A stretch of 64,000 nt of DNA from Microbacterium enclense (GTDB lineage Bacteria > Actinomycetota > Actinomycetes > Actinomycetales > Microbacteriaceae): contig NZ_RBZY01000006.1 of NCBI RefSeq assembly GCF_004022425.1, positions 1 to 64,000 of the forward strand, in the 5' to 3' direction. The first letter of the stretch is position 1. Every line of letters starts with the position of its first letter. The translations under genes and the position numbers were made by a program. Below, one piece after another: positions 54,670 to 64,000 of this stretch. The notes under the pieces are model-generated. The model made no database searches. It was given only the letters and a program-made list of their open reading frames with translations, and had not been told where the DNA came from.

Positions 54670-56580
54670 GTGACGTACACCCTGCAGAACGCGGTGCTCC
54701 CGCTCGACCGCGATCCGGACCTCCTCCCCCTGTATGTCGACCCCGAGACGTGGTCGACGATCGATGAGGAGCCGGTGCGTGTCACCAACGTCGCGCAGTT
54801 GAGCAACGTGCTCGACCGTCACCGCGCCCGGATCGTCGCCGGGCGCCGCGTGTCGTTCGGCACCTACTTCAACGCCTTCCCCGCCGCCTACTGGCAGCAC
54901 TGGACGGCGGTACGCGATGTGCGACTGACGGTGCGCACGTCGGGGGATGCCACGATCCTCGTGTACCGCTCGAACGGGGGCGGCACCAAGCAGCGCATCG
55001 AGACCCGCGAGGTTCGGGGCGAAACGGCGACGACGTTCGACCTCGTCCTCGACCAGTACAGCGACGGCGGCTGGATCTGGTTCGACGTCGCCGCCGACCG
55101 CACGGACGCGATGTTCGAGGGCGCCGAGTGGACGACCGAGCAGGAACCCGTCCGTGCCGGCAAGGCGAGTATCGGAATCACGACGTACAACAAGCCCGAC
55201 TACTGCGTCGCGACGCTCACCGCCCTCGCCGATGCGCCCGATGTCCTCGACGTCGTGGATCGGGTGTTCCTGATCGATCAGGGCACCGATCTCGTAGCCG
55301 ACCAGGACGCGTACCCCGAGGTCGCCGAACGCCTCGGTGAGACCCTGCAGATCGTGCGCCAGCCGAACCTGGGCGGGTCGGGCGGCTTCGCGCGCGCGAT
55401 GGTGGAAACGCTCGAACGCCCCGAGAGCGACTTCGTCCAGCTCCTCGACGACGACGTGCGCATCGAGCCGGAGTCCATCCGCCGCTCGGTCGTGTTCGGC
55501 CGGTACGCGTCGGTGCCCACGATCGTCGGCGCCCACATGTTCGACCTGCTGGACCGGCCGAAGCTGCACGCCTGGGCGGAGGTCGTCGACGACGCGCCGT
55601 TCATGTGGCGCGCCCTGTTCCAGGAGCACCTCCCCCACGACTTCAGCGTCGCCAACCTCCGGCAGACGCCCATGCTCCACATGCGCCTCGACGCCGACTA
55701 CAACGGATGGTGGATGTGCCTCATCCCCACCAGCATCCTGCGCGAGGTCGGCCTGTCGCTTCCGGCGTTCATCAAGTGGGACGACGCCGAATTCTGCGTG
55801 CGAGCGCGGGATGCCGGCTACCCGACGGTCTCGATGCCCGGTGTCGCACTGTGGCACGTCTCCTGGGTCGGCAAGGACGACTCGATCGACTGGCAGGCCT
55901 ACTTCCACGCGCGCAACCGCATCGTCGCAGCGCTCCTGCACTCGCGGTCGCCCCTGGGCGGAACCCTGATCCGCCACAGTCGACGGGTCGACCTCAAGCA
56001 CCTCATGATGATGCAGTACTACCCGGTCGAGCTGCGTCACCGGGCTCTCCGCGACGTGCTCTCGGGCCCCGACCACATGCGCGAGACGCTCGCGCGGGCC
56101 ATGCCCGAGGCCCGGCTGATCGCACAGAAGCATCCCGAGACGCGCATCCACAAGGATTCCGGTGTCCCCCTCCGGTCCCGCCGGGGGCGGCAGGTCTTCA
56201 GGCGCCTGAAGAAGAACGAGTTCGACAGCCCGACCGGCCTCGCCCTTCGCACCTTCACGATCCGCACACTGGTGTCGCACTGGTTTCACACCCCGCGCCC
56301 CGAGAACGTCGCGCAGCCCGAGGTGGAGTTCGGCAAGGGCGATGCCCACTGGTGGCGCGTGCCGCTGTACGACAGCGCGCTGGTGAGCGCCGCCCACGGG
56401 TCGGGCAAGAACATCTACACGCGCGACCGCGCGCAGTTCCGCCGGATGCTCGTCGACACCGTGCGCCTGCACCGTCGTCTCCGCCGCGAATGGCCCCGCC
56501 TGTCCCGCCAATATCGCGCGGCCCTCCCCGACCTGACGTCCCAGGCGCGGTGGCGCGAGACCTTCGAGGAGCGTGCGTGA
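54670..56580 (+). CDS. glfT2: GlfT2-like galactofuranosyltransferase
   Basis: 636 residues; M. tuberculosis GlfT2 has 637. N-terminal beta-sandwich (~1-160, RVSFGTYFNAFPAAYWQHWT), GT-A domain from ~165 (IGITTYNKPDYCV), DDD at 260-262 (LLDDDVRIEP), then KWDDAEFCVRARDAGYPTVS and WHVSW (base/His), and a long helical C-terminus. GlfT2 polymerises UDP-galactofuranose into galactan. GTG at 54670; no strong ribosome-binding site; TAGACT near 54618 may be a -10. A glf gene nearby supports the substrate. The linkage type made here is unknown. Confidence 0.88.
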   Translation: MTYTLQNAVLPLDRDPDLLPLYVDPETWSTIDEEPVRVTNVAQLSNVLDRHRARIVAGRRVSFGTYFNAFPAAYWQHWTAVRDVRLTVRTSGDATILVYRSNGGGTKQRIETREVRGETATTFDLVLDQYSDGGWIWFDVAADRTDAMFEGAEWTTEQEPVRAGKASIGITTYNKPDYCVATLTALADAPDVLDVVDRVFLIDQGTDLVADQDAYPEVAERLGETLQIVRQPNLGGSGGFARAMVETLERPESDFVQLLDDDVRIEPESIRRSVVFGRYASVPTIVGAHMFDLLDRPKLHAWAEVVDDAPFMWRALFQEHLPHDFSVANLRQTPMLHMRLDADYNGWWMCLIPTSILREVGLSLPAFIKWDDAEFCVRARDAGYPTVSMPGVALWHVSWVGKDDSIDWQAYFHARNRIVAALLHSRSPLGGTLIRHSRRVDLKHLMMMQYYPVELRHRALRDVLSGPDHMRETLARAMPEARLIAQKHPETRIHKDSGVPLRSRRGRQVFRRLKKNEFDSPTGLALRTFTIRTLVSHWFHTPRPENVAQPEVEFGKGDAHWWRVPLYDSALVSAAHGSGKNIYTRDRAQFRRMLVDTVRLHRRLRREWPRLSRQYRAALPDLTSQARWRETFEERA

Positions 56581-57548
56581 GCGTGGCATCCTTCGATCCG
56601 GCGTCCGCGACCATCGTCGTCGTGACGTACAACCGCACGCACCTGCTCACGCGACTGCTCGAGAGCATCGAACGGATGTCGCCCGCCCCCGGGCACCTGG
56701 TCGTCATCGACAACGCGTCGACGGATGACACCACCGAGGTCGTCGAGTCGTTCCGCGACCGACTCCCCACCGAGCTCGTCTACCGCCGTCTCGAGACGAA
56801 CACCGGCGGCTCCGGCGGGTTCAGCGAGGGGATGCGCGTGGCGTACGACCTCGGTTCCGAGTGGATGTGGCTGATGGACGACGACGTGGAGGTCGTCTCG
56901 GACGGGCTCGCGCGCATGGGTCACTGGACCGCGCGGTTCCGGAGCATCCAGGGCCGCCGCTACGACTACGACGGCAGCGAGTTCTACTGGCAGTACCGCG
57001 TCGCCGAGTCGATGGCGATCCCGATCCCCTTCGCCCCGGCGTCCTTCGACGCCTCGGGCTTCAAGCCGATGAACTCCGGGTGCTTCGAGGGCATGTTCAT
57101 CCATCGCGACGTCGTCGCGAAGATCGGCCTGCCCGACCCCCGCTTCTTCATCTACTGGGACGACCAGCTGTACGGGTGGCTCGCGTCGCGCGTGACCGAC
57201 TCCGTCATCGTGAACGAGTTCGTTCTGCGGCGCACCCGCGAGATCAAGCAGTGGGACATGGGCATCCGCCACATGAACGCCTCGAGCGACGCCTACCGGT
57301 TCTACATCATGCGCAACCGCGCCTACCTGGCGAAGTACTACCGGGAGCTCGGCGTCTACCGGCCCGTGCCGTTCACCGCCGGCACCGCGTTGACGTTCGT
57401 CAAAGAGCTCATCCGGCTCGTCGTGGTCGAGCGGAAGCTGCGCGGCACGAGCCACCTCTTCCGAGGCCTGCGCGAGGGTCGCAAGATCGCGCGCGACGCG
57501 TCCTGGCGGCCCATGCCGCCCCTGGAGACGGTCCGGCCGGTGGCGTAG
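56577..57548 (+). CDS. glfT1: GlfT1-like (rhamnosyl) galactofuranosyltransferase
   Basis: 323 residues, GT2. TIVVVTYNRTHLLTRLLESI, NASTDDTTEV, TNTGGSGGFSEG, and a DDD motif in WLMDDDVEVV; later YWDDQLYGWLAS. GlfT1 adds the first galactofuranose units onto the lipid-linked acceptor before GlfT2 takes over. GTG in a GTGA overlap with glfT2, so the pair is coupled. Its acceptor in an organism without arabinogalactan is not known. Confidence 0.82.
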   Translation: MSVASFDPASATIVVVTYNRTHLLTRLLESIERMSPAPGHLVVIDNASTDDTTEVVESFRDRLPTELVYRRLETNTGGSGGFSEGMRVAYDLGSEWMWLMDDDVEVVSDGLARMGHWTARFRSIQGRRYDYDGSEFYWQYRVAESMAIPIPFAPASFDASGFKPMNSGCFEGMFIHRDVVAKIGLPDPRFFIYWDDQLYGWLASRVTDSVIVNEFVLRRTREIKQWDMGIRHMNASSDAYRFYIMRNRAYLAKYYRELGVYRPVPFTAGTALTFVKELIRLVVVERKLRGTSHLFRGLREGRKIARDASWRPMPPLETVRPVA

Positions 57549-57554
57549 ACCCCG

Positions 57555-60838
<3,284 letters not shown>

Positions 60839-60878
60839 TTAGCATGACTGACTGGCGTCGAGCGAGAAGTAGGGGTAA

Positions 60879-62804
60879 ATGAGCGGTTCGTGGTCGGTGA
60901 TCGTGATGCCACTGATCGTCTCGGTCCTGGCGCTGACCGTCCCCGGACTCGTCGTGATGGCGGCCGGGTGGGGCGTCGGCCGAGTCCGCCTCCTGGCGCT
61001 CGCGCCGGTGATCTCGATCGCCGTGCTGGGCGTTTCCGCGACCCTCGCGCCGATGATCGGGCTGGGGTGGTCCCCGCTCCCGGTCGCGATCGTCACGACT
61101 GTCGCCGGCGCTGCCGCGTTCGGCCTGCGCCGATGGGTCGGCTCCGAGCACGACGACCGGACGCCGCCGGCGAACGCCCTGTGGGGTGGCCTGGCAGTCG
61201 CCCTGGCGGCCGTGATCATCGGACTCCAGCTCGCCTCCGTCTTCGGCGGCCCCTCCCACGTCTCGCAGACCTTCGACGCGATCGTCCATTTGAACACCGT
61301 CGCCTACGCCCTGGAGATGCAGGACGTATCGGCGTTCCACATCGGCGCCACCTCCGACATCGGGTTCTATCCGAACGCGTGGCACACCGTTGCCGCTCTC
61401 GCTGCCGAGGTCTCCGGCGCCTCGGTGCCGGTCGCCGTCAACGCGGCCAACATCGCACTCGGTGCGGTCGCCTGGCCGCTGTCGGTCGTGGCGCTCAGCG
61501 CCGCTCTGCTGTCGGAGCGGACCGCGGTCCTGGTCAGCGCCGCCGCGCTGTCGACGGGCTTCGGAGCGTTCCCGATCCTTCTGATGTACTTCGGCGTCCT
61601 CTACCCCAACGCCATGGGCTACGCCGTGCTCCCCGGTGGCATCGCCGTCGTCGTGCACCTTCTGCGCACGACGGGTGTGCGCTCACGCCTCCGCGCAGTC
61701 TTCCTGCTGCTGACCGCCTCCGCCGGAGTCGGGCTGGGTCATCCGAACGCGTTCCTCGCCATGGTGGCCCTGGGGACCGGCATCGTCGTCGTCGAACTCG
61801 TCTCGGCGGCCTGGCGGCGCGCGTCGCGGCGCTACTGGTACCTGGTGCTCGCGATCCTCGCCGCCCTCGCCCTCGTCATCATCGGACTCTGGCGTTTCTC
61901 GCGAACGGGCGAAGGGATGTCGCGATGGGCCCCCTGGCAGACGACGGCACAGGCCGTCGGCGAGGCGCTCCTGCTCTCCCCTCACGGCTACACCCTGACG
62001 GTGACGATCTCGATCCTCATCGTCATCGGCCTCATCAGCATCGTCCGACGGCCGCACCTCCTCGTCGTGGCCGCACCCATGGTGGTGGCCTCACTCCTGT
62101 TCGTCGTGGTTTCGGGCACCGCCGGGGGCAACGTCGTGCGCGAGGCGCTCACCAACCCCTGGTACAACGACTCCTACCGCCTGGCTGCGCTCCTTCCCGC
62201 CGCGGGAATTCCGGTGGCCGTCCTCGGAGCCGTGACGGTGGTCGATCTGGCGATGCGGGGCCTGCGGCGAATGAACGCCGGGCGCGGCTGGCGTATCGCC
62301 GCCGCCGCACTCGGCGTGATCGCGATCTTCTCGGTGGGAGTCAGCCCGAACATCCTCCGCGCGGCCGACGAAGCCCGCGGGGCCTATGCACTGACGCCGA
62401 CATCGCCCCTCCTCACCAGCGATGAGGAGGCCCTGCTCGAACGGCTCCCCGAAACGACCCCGGAGGATGCCGTCATCGCGGGCAGCGCCTGGACCGGGGC
62501 CTCTCTCGCCTACGCGATCGGCGACCGCGAGGTGCTCCGCAAGCACGTGTTCGGCAGCATCGGTCCGGACGAGGAGTATCTCAACAACCACCTGCGGGAC
62601 ATCGACTCCGACCCCGCGGTGTGCCAGGTCGTCGACCGGCTCGGCGTCGACTACGTGCTCGATTTCGGCGCGCAGAACGTCTGGAACAACCCGGGAGTCG
62701 GCCTGGAGCGCCAGGGGCTCTACGACCTGACCCCGTCGGACCGCCTCATCCTGGTCGACTCGCAGGGACCGGACGCGCGTCTGTTCCGCATCGAGGGGTG
62801 CTGA
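60879..62804 (+). CDS. DUF6541-like multi-pass membrane protein
   Basis: 641 residues with about 14 membrane helices (VMPLIVSVLALTVPGLVVMA, AAVIIGLQLASVFGG ...), an outer loop with HISHVSQTFDAIVHLNTVAYA-like stretch and a ~130-residue soluble C-terminal part (TSDEEALLERLPETTPEDAV, GSAWTGASLAYAIGDREV). This is the plan of the actinobacterial DUF6541 family, seen beside glycan genes; GT-C membrane glycosyltransferase by fold, donor unknown. ATG with AGGGG 5 nt upstream. Followed by a GT4 gene. Confidence 0.82.
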   Translation: MSGSWSVIVMPLIVSVLALTVPGLVVMAAGWGVGRVRLLALAPVISIAVLGVSATLAPMIGLGWSPLPVAIVTTVAGAAAFGLRRWVGSEHDDRTPPANALWGGLAVALAAVIIGLQLASVFGGPSHVSQTFDAIVHLNTVAYALEMQDVSAFHIGATSDIGFYPNAWHTVAALAAEVSGASVPVAVNAANIALGAVAWPLSVVALSAALLSERTAVLVSAAALSTGFGAFPILLMYFGVLYPNAMGYAVLPGGIAVVVHLLRTTGVRSRLRAVFLLLTASAGVGLGHPNAFLAMVALGTGIVVVELVSAAWRRASRRYWYLVLAILAALALVIIGLWRFSRTGEGMSRWAPWQTTAQAVGEALLLSPHGYTLTVTISILIVIGLISIVRRPHLLVVAAPMVVASLLFVVVSGTAGGNVVREALTNPWYNDSYRLAALLPAAGIPVAVLGAVTVVDLAMRGLRRMNAGRGWRIAAAALGVIAIFSVGVSPNILRAADEARGAYALTPTSPLLTSDEEALLERLPETTPEDAVIAGSAWTGASLAYAIGDREVLRKHVFGSIGPDEEYLNNHLRDIDSDPAVCQVVDRLGVDYVLDFGAQNVWNNPGVGLERQGLYDLTPSDRLILVDSQGPDARLFRIEGC

Positions 62805-62806
62805 CG

Positions 62807-64000
62807 GTGGCGAACCGAGCGACCGTCGCGGTCGCGTACGACTGCCTGTTCCCGTACTCCACCGGCGGCGGCGAACGGCAGTACCGCGCCTTCGCCGACG
62901 AGATCGGGGCGCGAGGGATCGACGTCGACTACCTCACGGCCGTCCAGTGGGACGGTGCGGTGCCGCCCGAGGAGCGCTTCCGAATCGTCCCCGTGAGCGG
63001 CCGCCTGTCGCTCTACTCCGCCGACGGCGTGCGCCGCATCCCGGCGGCGCTCGCCTACGCCGCGGGCCTCTTCCGGGCGTTGCACCGCAGCCGGGGCCGC
63101 TACCAGGCGGTCATCGTGAGCGGCCTGCCGATCTTCAACGTGTTCGCCGCGCGCCTCGCCCTCCTCGGCACCCGGACCCGGGTCGCGGTGGACTATCTCG
63201 AGGTGTGGCATCGCCTCCAGTGGGTCGAGTACTCCGGCCGCGTCACCGGCACGATCGCGTGGCTCCTGCAGAGGCTCGCGATCGCCGTCACCCCGGTGGC
63301 GACGTGCCATTCGCAGCTGAGCGCGACACGTCTGCGCCGAGAAGGGCTGCGCAGCGAGCCGGTGGTGAGCCCCGGGCTCATCGACGGTGCCGTGCAGGCC
63401 GCCCCGACCGCACCGGCATCCCGGCCTCCGTACGTCCTCTACGCGGGACGCCATATCCCCGACAAGCGCGTCGACTCCCTGCCGGCAGCGGTCGCCGAGG
63501 CCCGTCGCACCGTTCCCGACCTGCGGCTGGTGATCCTCGGGTCCGGCCCGAGCACCGCGGAGATCCGCGCGGAGGTCGACCGAGCCGGTGGATCGGCGTG
63601 GACCGACTTCCCCGGGTTCGTCGAGGATGCCGAGCTCGACACGCTCCTGCACGGCGCGCTGGCCCTGATCAACCCGTCCCGCCGCGAGGGCTACGGCCTC
63701 GTCGTCGTCGAGGCGAATGCGCACGGCACGCCCGTGGTCCTCGTCGCCGACGAAGGCAACGCCGCCACCGAACTGATCGACCCCGGCGTGAACGGCATCG
63801 TGGCGCCGAGCACCTCTCCCACCGACCTCGCCCGGGCGATCCGGGCCGTCGCCGACGGTGGTGACGACCTGCGCCGCTCCGCGCGCGCCTGGTACGACGC
63901 CGCCGTGGGCACCCGCACCATCCGACGCACCGTGGAGGGGATCCTGTCGGCACTCCGGCTGCCGACCTCCGCCGCACAGCGGATCACGAAAGAAGACACG
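62807..64000 (+). CDS. GT4 glycosyltransferase, partial at right edge
   Basis: Open from the GTG at 62807 to base 64000 (398 codons, no stop). GT-B fold: N-terminal YDCLFPYSTGGGERQYRAFA (acceptor Gly-rich turn), VLYAGRHIPDKRVDSLPAAV, and the C-terminal PSRREGYGLVVVEANAHGTP (E-x7-E sugar-nucleotide motif). GAGGGG is 8 nt before the GTG; an in-frame GTG at 62798 is an alternative. Member of the surface-glycan cluster; which sugar it moves is unclear. Confidence 0.88.
   Translation, partial: MANRATVAVAYDCLFPYSTGGGERQYRAFADEIGARGIDVDYLTAVQWDGAVPPEERFRIVPVSGRLSLYSADGVRRIPAALAYAAGLFRALHRSRGRYQAVIVSGLPIFNVFAARLALLGTRTRVAVDYLEVWHRLQWVEYSGRVTGTIAWLLQRLAIAVTPVATCHSQLSATRLRREGLRSEPVVSPGLIDGAVQAAPTAPASRPPYVLYAGRHIPDKRVDSLPAAVAEARRTVPDLRLVILGSGPSTAEIRAEVDRAGGSAWTDFPGFVEDAELDTLLHGALALINPSRREGYGLVVVEANAHGTPVVLVADEGNAATELIDPGVNGIVAPSTSPTDLARAIRAVADGGDDLRRSARAWYDAAVGTRTIRRTVEGILSALRLPTSAAQRITKEDT

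Overview
This 64 kb window comes from a high-GC (roughly 70 % G+C) Gram-positive actinobacterium. Marker genes (two WhiB proteins, MtrA-MtrB-LpqB, SigR with its zinc anti-sigma factor, PdtaS, Rv3235-, DUF3499- and DUF5719-type genes) and gene order place it in the Actinomycetota. The protein style, the lack of mycolate genes and the codon use suggest Microbacteriaceae, most likely Microbacterium or a close relative; this is inference, because there is no rRNA gene in the window. It looks chromosomal and fully coding. I see no insertion sequence, prophage, CRISPR array, tRNA or rRNA, and no intergenic gap above about 220 bp.

Layout. (1) 1-5126, minus strand: a membrane-anchored esterase (cut by the left edge), an aminoacyl-phosphatidylglycerol synthase whose N-terminus looks like a dead rhomboid, and an Eis-type acetyltransferase. 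(2) 5169-8981: rsrA-sigR, diverging from aroA-rsgA-bcp; a textbook SigR promoter for sigR lies inside the start of aroA. (3) 8999-11424: a small membrane protein, whiB1 behind a structured leader, and the histidine kinase pdtaS. (4) 11505-17245: a 1755-residue secreted nuclease/5'-nucleotidase followed by a small Tat-exported protein. (5) 17462-29567: a HTH protein, an Rv3235-like protein, an AlaA-type aminotransferase, secA, a coiled-coil protein, hpf, comF, and the mtrA-mtrB-lpqB operon. (6) 29729-35133: a tightly coupled operon of a membrane protein, DUF4129, DUF4350, MoxR ATPase and DUF58. (7) 35274-39915: an oleA-oleBC-oleD operon for long-chain olefins. (8) 40082-42798: furA-katG with an AT-rich Fur-type operator. 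(9) 42869-44729: SpoIIM and RDD membrane proteins, divergent, which normally sit beside the MoxR/DUF58 genes. (10) 44801-53101: DUF3499, a MarR/oxidoreductase pair with two palindromic operators, a degenerate metallopeptidase, DUF5719, a very large membrane glycosyltransferase, whiB2 and manA. (11) 53166-64000: a cell-surface galactofuranan/glycopolymer cluster (O-antigen-ligase-like protein, GlfT2-like and GlfT1-like transferases, an SGNH acyltransferase, UDP-galactopyranose mutase, a DUF6541-like membrane protein and a GT4 transferase cut by the right edge).

How it fits together. Most of the window is the old actinobacterial chromosome backbone (compare, from memory, Rv3219-Rv3260 and Rv3689-Rv3695 of M. 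tuberculosis) controlling envelope growth, secretion and thiol stress. Accessory modules appear to be set into it: ole plus furA-katG between DUF58 and SpoIIM, and the MarR pair between DUF3499 and the metallopeptidase. No wholly unknown system stands out. The most notable observations are the pseudo-rhomboid aminoacyl-lipid synthase with its esterase partner, the intact olefin operon, the galactofuran cluster, the exact SigR promoter inside aroA, the common -10-to-start-codon spacing that implies many leaderless mRNAs, and a strikingly over-represented heptamer, GGATGCC/GGCATCC.
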